In this document: positions 16,231 through 23,911 of the stretch, piece by piece
How the letters are laid out: each line of letters begins with the position of its first letter
How positions within the stretch are numbered: the first letter of the stretch is position 1
Assembly: GCA_018659505.1 (NCBI GenBank)
Contig: JABJMI010000484.1
Coordinates: 1 to 23,911, forward strand
Direction: 5' to 3'
Length of the DNA stretch: 23,911 nt
Source of the DNA: Planctomicrobium sp.
GTDB lineage: Bacteria > Planctomycetota > Planctomycetia > Planctomycetales > Planctomycetaceae
Made by a program: the position numbers and the translations under genes
Notes under the pieces: generated by a model
Seen by the model: the letters and a program-made list of their open reading frames with translations, nothing else
The model's database searches: none
Told to the model about the DNA's origin: nothing

Positions 16231-17637
16231 CTACTTCTGGCGTTTGTTCTTTGTTCGATACTTGGGGTTGGGAAGCGTCGGAATTGGAGCCTGTACTTTT
16301 TCTCTCCAGGTTTCCAGCGATTCATACAGTTCTTCAGCGATGATCGGTTTCGCTGCCAGAAGGTTTTTTGATTCTCCGAGATCGTTTTTGAGATTGTAGA
16401 GCTCACGGTGACCAGTCTCGAACCATTCAATCAGTTTCCAGTCACCTTTGCGGATTGCCCCTGCTGGAGTTGTGCGAAATGGACCTCCCTGTGGATCGCC
16501 TTTTCCCTGTAAGTAACAAGGAAAGTGCCAGAAAATCGCGTCTCTGTCTAAGTTAGCTTCAGAGTTCTTGAGGAGCGGAACAATGCTGAGTCCATCAAGT
16601 TCGTAACCTGACGGAGGCGTTGTCCCTGTCATTTCTAGAAATGTCGGGTAGAGATCGATTCCAATAATAGGTTCAGAACATTCAGTGCCTGCCTTGGTGA
16701 CACCGGGCCAACGACAGAGAAACGGTTCTCGAATTCCGCCTTCGTAGAGCATTCCTTTTGCACCACGTAGCGGAAAGTTTGAAGTCGCACCCGAATGACC
16801 TCCATTATCGGAATAGAAAACAACGATGGTATTCTCTTGAAGTTTTAATTCATCGAGTTTCGCAAGAACTTTACCGACACTCTGGTCGACACTTTCGACC
16901 ATGGCTGCGTATTTGGCATTCTTTTGATGCTCCCCCGCAGGCTTTTTTTGATACTTCGCTGTCAGTTCTTCTTTCGCCTGAATTGGAGTGTGTACTGCGT
17001 AGTGAGTTAGATAAAGAAAAAACGGGTCTTCCTGATGAGCTTCGAGAAACTTGCAAGCTTCGTCTGTGAGTTCGTCTGTGAGATAAGTTCCGGGCTTCTG
17101 ATTGACGAGATTTGGATACTTATAAGGACTGTGATATCCCCCGCCGCTAGGACTTCCCCATTCTCGACCAGCGACATTCACATCGAACCCTTGCGTCGTT
17201 GGGTCGGACCCGAGATGCCATTTGCCCATGGTTGCGGTCGTATAACCATTCGTTTTAAGGGCTTCTGCGATTGTGATAAAGTCATCGTTAAGCACTGTCT
17301 CATTCTCGATGGGTTCTAGCTTTCGATGTTGGTCATTGCCCCGTCTGGGATCACCGACAGTGTAGATTCCATGTCGAGGAGGATACTTTCCCGACATCAA
17401 GCATGCTCGACTGGGAGCACAATTCGGGGCATTGGCATAAGCATCGGTGAAGATCATTGAACCGGCAGCGAGTCGATCGATGTTTGGAGTTTCGTGAAAT
17501 TCACTCCCCATATATCCCAGATCTGCCCAACCGAGATCATCAATAAAAAAGAAAACAATGTTCGGTTTCTCGGAAGAGACCGCAATGTTAGCTATCGAAA
17601 GAATCATAAATAGTAAAATCGCAGCACAACGAAACAT
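16231..17637 (-). CDS. Secreted sulfatase (arylsulfatase A / N-acetylgalactosamine-6-sulfatase type)
   Basis: Sulfatases cleave sulfate esters from sugars or polysaccharides using a formylglycine made from Cys or Ser. The 468-residue protein has a signal peptide (hydrophobic 5-20, likely cleaved near AVSS/EKPN). Metal-site Asp residues are in FFIDDLGWAD (D33, D34). The formylglycine motif CAPSRACLMSGKYPPRHG has C73 as the modified residue (C-x-P-S-R). FYSDNGGHSG holds the second metal pair Asp-Asn, and MGKWHLG carries the active-site Lys and His. PLRGAKGMLYEGGIREPF is typical of this subgroup. ATG 17637 is chosen because it places the signal peptide correctly and has GGGA upstream; longer starts at 17646 and 17712 add residues before the signal. 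No sulfatase-maturing enzyme is in the window. It is divergent from the Ldh-family gene. The substrate is unknown; marine algal polysaccharide is a guess. Confidence 0.94.
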   Translation of the reverse strand: MFRCAAILLFMILSIANIAVSSEKPNIVFFFIDDLGWADLGYMGSEFHETPNIDRLAAGSMIFTDAYANAPNCAPSRACLMSGKYPPRHGIYTVGDPRRGNDQHRKLEPIENETVLNDDFITIAEALKTNGYTTATMGKWHLGSDPTTQGFDVNVAGREWGSPSGGGYHSPYKYPNLVNQKPGTYLTDELTDEACKFLEAHQEDPFFLYLTHYAVHTPIQAKEELTAKYQKKPAGEHQKNAKYAAMVESVDQSVGKVLAKLDELKLQENTIVVFYSDNGGHSGATSNFPLRGAKGMLYEGGIREPFLCRWPGVTKAGTECSEPIIGIDLYPTFLEMTGTTPPSGYELDGLSIVPLLKNSEANLDRDAIFWHFPCYLQGKGDPQGGPFRTTPAGAIRKGDWKLIEWFETGHRELYNLKNDLGESKNLLAAKPIIAEELYESLETWREKVQAPIPTLPNPKYRTKNKRQK

Positions 17638-17833
17638 AGATCCCATCCCAAATTTCTGTACGTCTGAAATAATTGTTGTTAAGAAAGCCGATACCGTTCG
17701 AGGCTTGAACAATTGATGTTACAGAAATTGATCTGCTTCTGCCTCTGTGCGAGTTGTTGAAAATGGTTCCCGTCCGTTATTCTGACGAAAGAAGTATTTA
17801 TTTCCGCCAGACCTTATTCAGGCAAATTATACG

Positions 17834-18901
17834 ATGACTCAGACGATTCCATTTCCGAGTGATCCGTCACAAGAAGTTCGCCTTACTGCTGATCAATTGA
17901 CTCCTGTCTTAGAGCAGATGCTCGTTAAGAAAAGTATGTTTCAATTTGACGCTTCCGTGGCAGTGAAGCGAATGATTGAGGCGGACCTCTTCGGCATTCC
18001 ATCGCATGGTTGTGCTCGCTTTTGTGAATACCTGGATGCCATGGACCTTGGTGATGTTGACCCTCGGGGACGTGTTCTCGTAATGAATGAGAATGACGTG
18101 ATGACCGTCATGGATGGAAGTCGCGCGCTCGGGCATGTCGCTGCGACTAAAGGAGTCGAATCCGCCCTTGCAAAAGCGAAGTCGCATGGTGTGGGAGTCG
18201 CTGCGGTTAGTAATAGTCAGACTCTCGGAGCGGCATCGGTTTACGTTCGCCTTGCGGTTGATCAAGGTCTCATTGGGATTTGTATGAGCAGTACCGGCGG
18301 GGCAACTGTTCGCGGTTTGAATACAAAATCAGGTTCTATTGGAAACACGGCGTTTGCCTATGGAGTGCCTGTCAAAGATAGTTCCCCGCTGATTTTCGAC
18401 GCCGCTTGTGGAGCAGAATCTTGGGGGAAGTTGAAATTACTAGAGCGTTATGGATTGCCGATCCCTGAAGGGATTATATTCAACGAAGATGGCGAAACCG
18501 TAACCTCCATCGACGCAGCGAAGGTCATCGCTCCCGCGGGAGGTGAACTTGGCTTTGGGTTATCAATGTTGTGTTCGATCCTTGCTGGTCCACTCTCAGC
18601 TGGACGAATGCCCATTAAGAAAACACGTTCTGAATCAGCAGAGGATTCTCAGCACATTTTCATTGTCTTAAATGTTTCTAGCTTTAACTCGCCCGAACAC
18701 TTCCAAAAAAACCTTCTCGCTGGTCTCGACGAAATTCGTGAGCTTCCTCCATCTGATCCTGAGCACCCAGTTCGCTTGCCGGGGGATCGCAGCCAACAGT
18801 GCTTCCAGAATTATTCACAAAACGGAATCCCATTTCAACAATCGATTGTTGATGAGATACGGGCACGGGCAGAACAACTTGGTGTAGCTGTCGACTGGTA
18901 A
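17834..18901 (+). CDS. Ldh-family (malate/L-lactate/sulfolactate dehydrogenase type) oxidoreductase, divergent
   Basis: Members use NAD(P) to interconvert 2-hydroxy acids and 2-oxo acids, or reduce cyclic imino acids; the group includes AllD, ComC and YiaK-type enzymes. The 355 residues show the N-terminal helical cap with DLFGIPSHGCARF (51-63, Ser-His pair), DGSRALGHVAATKG (95-107), and GSIGNTAFAYGVP, which corresponds to the usual GTNPxAFAxP. PLIFDAACGAESWGK (185-199) and PEGIIFNEDG are also family-like. Two conserved sites differ. The NSxHFGAA motif, which holds the catalytic His, reads NSQTLGAA (T130). The GGxKGxGL dinucleotide motif reads GGELGFGL (L239). The fold is secure; normal activity is doubtful. 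The ATG at 17834 has no strong ribosome site. Divergence from the sulfatase gene suggests shared control, perhaps for sugar-acid or sulfonate use, which is inference. Confidence 0.82.
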   Translation: MTQTIPFPSDPSQEVRLTADQLTPVLEQMLVKKSMFQFDASVAVKRMIEADLFGIPSHGCARFCEYLDAMDLGDVDPRGRVLVMNENDVMTVMDGSRALGHVAATKGVESALAKAKSHGVGVAAVSNSQTLGAASVYVRLAVDQGLIGICMSSTGGATVRGLNTKSGSIGNTAFAYGVPVKDSSPLIFDAACGAESWGKLKLLERYGLPIPEGIIFNEDGETVTSIDAAKVIAPAGGELGFGLSMLCSILAGPLSAGRMPIKKTRSESAEDSQHIFIVLNVSSFNSPEHFQKNLLAGLDEIRELPPSDPEHPVRLPGDRSQQCFQNYSQNGIPFQQSIVDEIRARAEQLGVAVDW

Positions 18902-18946
18902 ATTTGCCGTAAGCATTGATGGACGTGGAGCGAGAGACAGCCTAAG

Positions 18947-19329
18947 AACCACGAAATACACGAATCGCACGAAAGAAAAAACTCTGACTCGCTTCATGTC
19001 AGCGAGTATTGACGATACCGCCTCGATGAAAAATTCTACTGATCAAGCTTTAAAAAAATGTTTCGACGGGATGAACATGATTTACAGGATAAGATAAACA
19101 CTTTCCAATTTGGTGAACAGAAATTTGTATAATTATCTGATTGTCTTGCCAGTCTAAAGTTCGATTCAGCCACGAGAAGAATGATGAACTTGAGGTATAC
19201 ATCGCATATTTCTCCTGTTCATCATGCCAATCCTGTCTAAATTTTCGGGATGAGATAGACAGGATTTTTAGTCCAGACAGTTTAGTCAGTCACTGTGTTG
19301 TTTTCGTGTCATTCGTGTGTTTAGTGGTT
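18947..19329. repeat. 383-base inverted-repeat element (AACCACGAAA ends), MITE-like
   Basis: AACCACGAAATACACGAATC with nine more bases (18947-18975) matches the reverse complement of 19301-19329 at 24 of 29 positions. Inside lie degenerate matches of another kind: GATTTACAGGATAAGAT (19079-19095) and, to the right, CCAATCCTGTCTAA and GATAGACAGGATTTTT, which repeat the acaggat theme in both directions. No ORF is credible. It fills nearly all of the 471-base gap between two convergent genes and may serve as their two-way transcription end. Confidence 0.55.
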
Positions 19330-19372
19330 AGACAAAAGTTTAATGCTGTGAACGGTTGCATTCAGTCGATCA

Positions 19373-22300
19373 TCATTCGGGACTGCTCTGATTGACCGTT
19401 TCTTTGATAGCGGGAATTTTCTGTCTTTGTGCCAATAGGTATGCAACGAGATGATTGAAGTCTGACTGTGGAATCGTTTCCTTCCAGTTTTCGGGCATGA
19501 TCGAGATCGCAGAGACTTTCTCGGCTTCGATCTGATTTGTCGAGAAGGAAATCTCTTCGCCTTTTTGGTTAGCAATGATCGTCAACTCACCTTCTTTTCT
19601 TCTGAAAAGTCCCGACTGAACTTTGCCATCTTCGAGCAAGTAAGTATGTGACCGAAAGGCCAAGTCAATGTTGCGATTGGGGGCGAGAATGTCTTCCAGC
19701 AAGCGATTCAAGCCACGGTTTCCTATTCCATCCAACTGCGGTCCAATCTTCTTGCCGATTCCCTCGATGGAATGGCATGCAGAACAATTTCTCTGGAAGA
19801 TCACCTTCCCTTGCGCGTGGTCAAAATTCCCACTCTGGAATGTTTGAATTCGGTCTTCGATCAGTTTGTTAAGTTCCAGGTTCGCATCAGGAAGACTATG
19901 GCTAATTGCCAGGAATAGATTCTTCAGAGCTTCATCATTGAGATTCTCAATCTGAGCCATGACCACCGGTGATTGCAGTACCAAAGGAGAAACAACCCCG
20001 GAGCCAAGATATTCGATCAAGAGTTTGGCGCCCGGTTCGAAGTTTGTCAGGGCGCGAGCAAAAGTTGTTTGATCATTGAGCGGAAGCGTTTTTAATAGAC
20101 TTAAGGTCGCGTTCTGATCTGCATCGAGAATCAATCCTGCAATTTGTTCTCGCTGATTTTGAGTGGGACTCTCTTCACGGTACAGATTCAGTAAACCGAT
20201 GTTGATTGGTTCTGGGTGATGCCTCGCAAGAAAACGCAAGGCTTCAAACCGCAACTCATTCGGATACCCCGCATTGAGTGCGATGACCGTGCATTCTGGC
20301 TGATAGTTTGACAATTGCAGTTGATCTACAAGTGTGACGGCTGCTCTAAGACGTTGCTCAACGAGCTTCGGGCTGAGAGTCGGAAGACTCACGACTGGTG
20401 GCTCGATTCCATGAATGGCAATCCAAGCATAGGCTGTTAGGTCGATGCCATCATTCACTTGCAGAAAGCCTTTCTCCCCGCTGAATTCTGACAAATCCCA
20501 GGTGATTTTTTGTGCGGTGTCATTCCGTGGGACGAGAGCAACTTTTACCGGCTTCCCATCATTCGCTAAATGTAGAGATACGAAATTCTTCGGGAGAGGT
20601 TCATCTTTAGGAAATCCCAAGTGTCCGCAGAGATAAAATGAAAGAGTTTCTGGAAGTACAAATGATTTTGATCTGAGAACTCCGGTCGCTGTCTCTCCCG
20701 CAGGCAGACTACTTAAGAACTGAATATTCTCTTTTCCATCTGCTGTTGAACGAGTTTCCAGATCCCACTTCAACGGCGTTCCAGCATCTAATTTAAGTGG
20801 CTGCCAATCTTCCAGACCAGATTCTTCTGCCTCAAAGACTATCGAAGCGAGATCGTTCCCCCATTGGATGATTTCCTCAGTCGGTTCCGCGCCTTTCTGC
20901 TGAACTCCTTCAATCACCGAAAGTAAAACTTCCGTCTGTAAATCAATCTCATCAGAAAACTGCTCACGTACGATCTTCACTAACTGGGGGACATCACTTG
21001 ATTGCAAGTGACGCGCTGCCAGTGTCACAATTTCCTTAAGTTGAGCTTGATTGAATTTCTGTGTCCGAATTTTTGATAGCAAGTATTTTGCGGAATCCTC
21101 TGATTTCACTGCCAGGCTCGCTGCGACAAGATCAGACTCATTCGTTGCTGACCAGTTCTGTTCTGCGATGTCGTCATAAGCTTTCTCCACTTGCAGCGAA
21201 TTCCTAAGCGCGATTTTGAGTGCATGTCTTAGGTGAAGATCTGTGGCAGGAACCGATTTAAGTTTCTTCAGAATCGGTGCAATATTTTCCGAGTCAGGCT
21301 GATTCGCCATTGCCATCGCTGCCGATCTTGCAACGATTGGAGTCGCGGCGAGACCATCCACAACGAGTTGATGATTCGCGGCGCTCCAACTCTTTTGATC
21401 GGCCAGTATTCGCTGTACATGCACTTGAACGAGCGGTTCATTTTGACCGAACGCTTTTCGTAGATCGTCAGGAGATAGTTTTCCCAGGCGATGTAACACC
21501 CACAGTAAATATGCGTGCTGTGCAGGTGATTGAGGATTCGCTAGTGCTTTCTCCAATGTGACCAAATCATCTTCATCGCTGCGCTGGATGAGTTCATCAA
21601 CAATACGATAGGACTTCGGCAAGTTCGAATCTGCGAGTGAATTGATCAGTTCCGGAACTTTAAGTTGAGTGATGTCGTTGTTGGAATTGGCAGGTTTTGA
21701 CTTTTCAGCACCATCGTAAGTCACGCGCCAGATTCTTCCGCGATTGCGATCTCGGTCTGGGTGGTCGAGTGGAATTTCGTAATGACCAATAATCCGGTTG
21801 TAGAAATCAGCGATGTAGAAAGCTTGATCGGGTCCGCATTGGATGTCGACAGGACGGAACCAGGAATCGCTGCTGGTTAGGAAATCTGGTTGTTCGACCA
21901 CTTTTACAGACGAACCGGTGTATTGAATAATGTCTCGATGAACGCGACTCGTCATCACATTGCCGACGAAGAGGCTTCGCTGATACTCCGGTGGGAATTG
22001 AGTACCGGTGTATTGTGAAACCCCAGCGATTGCAGTTGAACCATGTAAGTGGGACATCACCGCCGGGATAAAGCCCAATCCATCGTGAGGTTTACCGAAG
22101 CTGGGGAAGTAACCATCTTTCATAATCAATGAAACGGGAACAGTGTGGCAATCGGAACTATACAAATCGCCCCAGGGATCAAACGTCATTCCAAAAGGAT
22201 TGACTTGCCCGTGCGTGTAGTGCTCGATGCGCGAGCCATCAATTTTGAAGCGATATGTGTTCCCACTTTGCATGGAAACTACATGCCCATCTGTTCCAGC

Positions 22301-22894
22301 GACTTTGGAATTGTTATTGAATCCATGGCAGGCATAGATCCACCCATCTAATCCTCGACGGAAAGCGTTATTCAACCCATGCGTATCACGGGAATAATCA
22401 AACGGACCATAAAGAACTTCAGAAGTGTCTGACTTTCCATCCCCATCAGTGTCTCGATAGAAAACGATGTTAGGAATCGTAAACGCAATAACTCCATCCT
22501 GATATGGATAAAGTCCCATCGGGATTGTGATCCCTTCAACAAAAGTCGTGAACTTATCTGCTCGACCATCATTGTCTGTATCTTCGAGAATGCGAATACT
22601 ATCTGTTGCAGATTCTGTAAAGTTCGGAAACGGATAGTCATTCGACCCTGATACCCACAATCGTCCTTGAGAATCAAACGCCATATTCATTGGCTTTTGG
22701 ATTTCCGGCTCCGATGCAAAAAGTTGTACTTTGAATCCCTCAGGAACGGTGAAGGTATTAAGTTCTTCCTCTGCTGTGAGAGGGTCGGAACTGCGAATCA
22801 TTTCACCAAAATTCTGTGCCCGAACCGAACGAGTACACACAGCGAGAAGTAAAATCACGAGCGCGTGTGAAAAGTGATGTTTAAGAGAGAGCAT
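19373..22894 (-). CDS. Secreted PVC-type cytochrome: beta-propeller / HEAT-like / C-terminal CxxCH heme domain
   Basis: This is a very large protein (1173 residues from the chosen ATG) with the layout of the membrane-bound dehydrogenase family expanded in Planctomycetes and Verrucomicrobia. Residues 1-26 are a signal peptide (HALVILLLAVCTRSVRAQ). About 30-400 form a propeller-like domain: FTVPEGFKVQLFASEPEIQKP, GRLWVSGSNDYP, DTDNDGRADKFTTFVEG, DRDRNRGRIWRVTY. About 400-600 are helical repeats. A carbohydrate-binding or jelly-roll-like middle follows, then more helical repeats. The C-terminal cytochrome c domain has NCSACH (heme site at 1037-1041) and PQLDGIGNRG, with SIMPENW a likely source of the axial Met. 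Periplasmic electron transfer during sugar oxidation is the usual proposal; no substrate is established. A TTG at 22915 would add seven residues before the signal, so ATG 22894 is preferred. It is divergent from the small membrane protein, only 42 bases apart. Confidence 0.93.
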   Translation of the reverse strand: MLSLKHHFSHALVILLLAVCTRSVRAQNFGEMIRSSDPLTAEEELNTFTVPEGFKVQLFASEPEIQKPMNMAFDSQGRLWVSGSNDYPFPNFTESATDSIRILEDTDNDGRADKFTTFVEGITIPMGLYPYQDGVIAFTIPNIVFYRDTDGDGKSDTSEVLYGPFDYSRDTHGLNNAFRRGLDGWIYACHGFNNNSKVAGTDGHVVSMQSGNTYRFKIDGSRIEHYTHGQVNPFGMTFDPWGDLYSSDCHTVPVSLIMKDGYFPSFGKPHDGLGFIPAVMSHLHGSTAIAGVSQYTGTQFPPEYQRSLFVGNVMTSRVHRDIIQYTGSSVKVVEQPDFLTSSDSWFRPVDIQCGPDQAFYIADFYNRIIGHYEIPLDHPDRDRNRGRIWRVTYDGAEKSKPANSNNDITQLKVPELINSLADSNLPKSYRIVDELIQRSDEDDLVTLEKALANPQSPAQHAYLLWVLHRLGKLSPDDLRKAFGQNEPLVQVHVQRILADQKSWSAANHQLVVDGLAATPIVARSAAMAMANQPDSENIAPILKKLKSVPATDLHLRHALKIALRNSLQVEKAYDDIAEQNWSATNESDLVAASLAVKSEDSAKYLLSKIRTQKFNQAQLKEIVTLAARHLQSSDVPQLVKIVREQFSDEIDLQTEVLLSVIEGVQQKGAEPTEEIIQWGNDLASIVFEAEESGLEDWQPLKLDAGTPLKWDLETRSTADGKENIQFLSSLPAGETATGVLRSKSFVLPETLSFYLCGHLGFPKDEPLPKNFVSLHLANDGKPVKVALVPRNDTAQKITWDLSEFSGEKGFLQVNDGIDLTAYAWIAIHGIEPPVVSLPTLSPKLVEQRLRAAVTLVDQLQLSNYQPECTVIALNAGYPNELRFEALRFLARHHPEPINIGLLNLYREESPTQNQREQIAGLILDADQNATLSLLKTLPLNDQTTFARALTNFEPGAKLLIEYLGSGVVSPLVLQSPVVMAQIENLNDEALKNLFLAISHSLPDANLELNKLIEDRIQTFQSGNFDHAQGKVIFQRNCSACHSIEGIGKKIGPQLDGIGNRGLNRLLEDILAPNRNIDLAFRSHTYLLEDGKVQSGLFRRKEGELTIIANQKGEEISFSTNQIEAEKVSAISIMPENWKETIPQSDFNHLVAYLLAQRQKIPAIKETVNQSSPE

Positions 22895-22936
22895 GTTTGG
22901 TCCGATTCGATTCAATAGTTAAGTGCGACAATCATA

Positions 22937-23245
22937 ATGTCGAACGATATTGTGACCAGACCTGACTTAATGAGATTGTATAAACCGATGGAAGATCCGA
23001 AGTATTGGTTTCCGGCGAAGCGATATGGCTGGGGTTGGGGTTTGCCTTGTGCCTGGCAGGGATGGATGGTGATGCTCGGATATGTCTTATTGATGATACT
23101 GATTCCTTTAGTTTTCAACCCGGTTATCAATTGGATAGAGTTCACTGCCTCCGTTTTTATCGCCACTTTCACACTTGTGGTTGTTTGTCTTCTGAAGGGT
23201 GAACCACCGAAATGGCGTTGGGGCAATACCGACGACGAGGTTTGA
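22937..23245 (+). CDS. Small membrane protein with WFPAKRYGWGWGLP motif, function unknown
   Basis: The 102 residues start with a polar 25-residue tail, then DPKYWFPAKRYGWGWGLP (about 20-37) and WQGW. Two membrane segments follow (about 43-62 and 67-86), and the end is KGEPPKWRWGNTDDEV. The aromatic N-terminal motif and the C-terminal GEPPxWRWG are, as I recall, shared by a small uncharacterised family found also in proteobacteria; I know of no assigned function. The ATG at 22937 has no clear ribosome site. The gene is divergent from the PVC-type cytochrome gene with only 42 bases between the starts, so their promoters must overlap or lie within the opposite gene. A six-base-pair hairpin at 23266-23283 lies 20 bases past the stop but lacks a T-run. 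Confidence 0.8.
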   Translation: MSNDIVTRPDLMRLYKPMEDPKYWFPAKRYGWGWGLPCAWQGWMVMLGYVLLMILIPLVFNPVINWIEFTASVFIATFTLVVVCLLKGEPPKWRWGNTDDEV

Positions 23246-23368
23246 GCAAAGCCAGAAACTTAGCTCGTCTTGGCAAGAAGACGGTTCGAGCCTCCTCCTC
23301 AGAGACACGCATCAGCGAATGTTATTGACTTGGCTGAGAGTGAAAGGTAAGCTGTAATTATCAATTCT

Positions 23369-23422
23369 GGGAATAATTCATATTCCCGAACTCAATTCTA
23401 AAACTTATTTCCACACCTGTGG
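23369..23422 (+). promoter_or_regulatory. Two small inverted repeats before the last gene
   Basis: GGGAATA (23369-23375) pairs with TATTCCC (23381-23387) around five bases. CCACA (23411-23415) pairs with TGTGG (23418-23422) around CC and runs into the ribosome site CGGAGG (23424-23429) of the gene at 23435. Either could be an operator for a dimeric regulator or a leader hairpin; no known binding site is recognised. Confidence 0.3.
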
Positions 23423-23434
23423 ACGGAGGCGCAT

Positions 23435-23863
23435 ATGACCACGCGACGATTGCGGCAATGCACAGAATTGGAATACATCCTGCTGGGAGATTTGCGAGAC
23501 CTACTCGAAGAGTCGGCAGATGAAGAGACTGTTCACTGGTTAGAGGTCGTGCTCGACGCCCTACTTGACACTCTTCCTGAAGAATTTGCCCTCAAGTCGG
23601 ATCATGGATACTTGCAGGATGTTCTCGAACGGTTTCCCAGCTGGGATACGAAAGTTGCCAAGCTGGAAGCTGGCTACTCTCAACTTTTCAATCGGTTGAC
23701 CCAACTGCGAGACAGGTTGAATTACGGCGGCGACTTCCAAAGGATCGCTGTCACGGTTTCTTCTGATCTCACTGCTTGGATGAATTCATTCATAGAGCAT
23801 CATCAAGAAGAACGAGAGCTAGTCTCGATGGCTGCCAACTACGAAGTCGGCGGAGACGGATAA
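23435..23863 (+). CDS. Small all-helical protein, possibly hemerythrin-like
   Basis: The 142 residues are predicted by eye to be almost all helix: ELEYILLGDLRDLLEE (11-26), HWLEVVLDALLDTLPEEF (34-51), a long helix YLQDVLERF to LRDRLNY (59-97), and SDLTAWMNSFIEHHQEERELV (109-129). It ends NYEVGGDG. The four-helix layout and the last-helix HHxxE resemble the HHE/hemerythrin group. However, the full set of iron-ligand histidines (HxxxE and HxxxH in the middle helices) is not visible, so metal binding is uncertain. I recall similar planctomycete proteins ending in EVGxGD but no assigned function. The start at 23435 is supported by a strong CGGAGG five bases upstream. Glutamate and leucine are abundant and no membrane segment is present, so it is probably cytoplasmic. 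Confidence 0.8.
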   Translation: MTTRRLRQCTELEYILLGDLRDLLEESADEETVHWLEVVLDALLDTLPEEFALKSDHGYLQDVLERFPSWDTKVAKLEAGYSQLFNRLTQLRDRLNYGGDFQRIAVTVSSDLTAWMNSFIEHHQEERELVSMAANYEVGGDG

Positions 23864-23869
23864 CTTCTG

Positions 23870-23911
23870 TCTCTTTCTCCGTGCCTCTGCCTCTCCGAGG
23901 TGAAGAATTCA
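23870..23911. repeat. Start of a degenerate filler repeat, cut by the window end
   Basis: TCTTTCTCCGTGCCTCTGCC followed by TCTCCGAGGTGAA resembles the cctccgtgcctctgtg/tccgcggtga type of filler related to the ccacagag element at 15871-16130. Only one end is inside the window, so the inverted partner cannot be checked. Confidence 0.3.

Noticed and set aside
23246..23310. tRNA-like GGTTCGAGCC with a nearby TAGCTC
   Set aside because: The bases around the T-loop-like word do not pair as a T-stem, and no acceptor stem or anticodon arm can be drawn.

Overview
The window looks like chromosome from a planctomycete, probably of the Gimesia/Rubinisphaera type. The evidence is a giant secreted cytochrome with the PVC-type propeller/HEAT/CxxCH layout, a periplasmic sulfatase, a soluble Ser/Thr kinase with the HRDLCPRN catalytic loop, a GAF/AAA+/HTH sigma-54 activator, moderate G+C, and long gene gaps filled with decayed inverted-repeat elements. 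No phage, plasmid, integrase, CRISPR or rRNA/tRNA gene was recognised. The placement is an inference from gene content; no 16S gene is present.

Layout. 1-960: a small membrane protein, then a gap holding a repeat and a GYF-domain pseudogene. 964-7338, all minus strand, read right to left: gapA, rpe, a histidine-phosphatase-fold protein, accD, a protein kinase and a membrane-anchored vWA-like protein. These are central carbon and lipid genes followed by a possible signalling pair. 7663-8403, plus strand: rpmI-rplT with a strong terminator. 8666-12273, plus strand: the sigma-54 activator and miaB. 12304-15372, minus strand: thrS, an ArsC/Spx-like thioredoxin-fold protein and a DCC-family protein, with related palindromes at every junction. 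15373-16230: a gene-free stretch with two repeat elements. 16231-18901: a sulfatase and an Ldh-family oxidoreductase, divergently transcribed. 18902-19372: another MITE-like element. 19373-23863: the PVC-type cytochrome, divergent from a small membrane protein, then a small all-helical protein.

Most genes are ordinary housekeeping. The odd signals are: (i) a phosphatase-fold protein in the rpe unit that has lost both catalytic histidines; (ii) an Ldh-family protein with Thr where the family has its catalytic His; (iii) a MiaB with about 58 extra residues inside TRAM and a ThrS with about 65 extra residues before the zinc cysteine; (iv) a family of four short palindromes, three of them filling the junctions of 12.27-13.19 kb; (v) a GYF_2 pseudogene broken at a 7-A run; (vi) several degenerate long inverted repeats that occupy nearly every long gap. 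I do not see a clear multi-gene defence or biosynthetic system. The best leads for something undescribed are the palindrome family and the inactive phosphatase.

All calls come from reading the sequence and memory of protein families; no database search or structure prediction was run.
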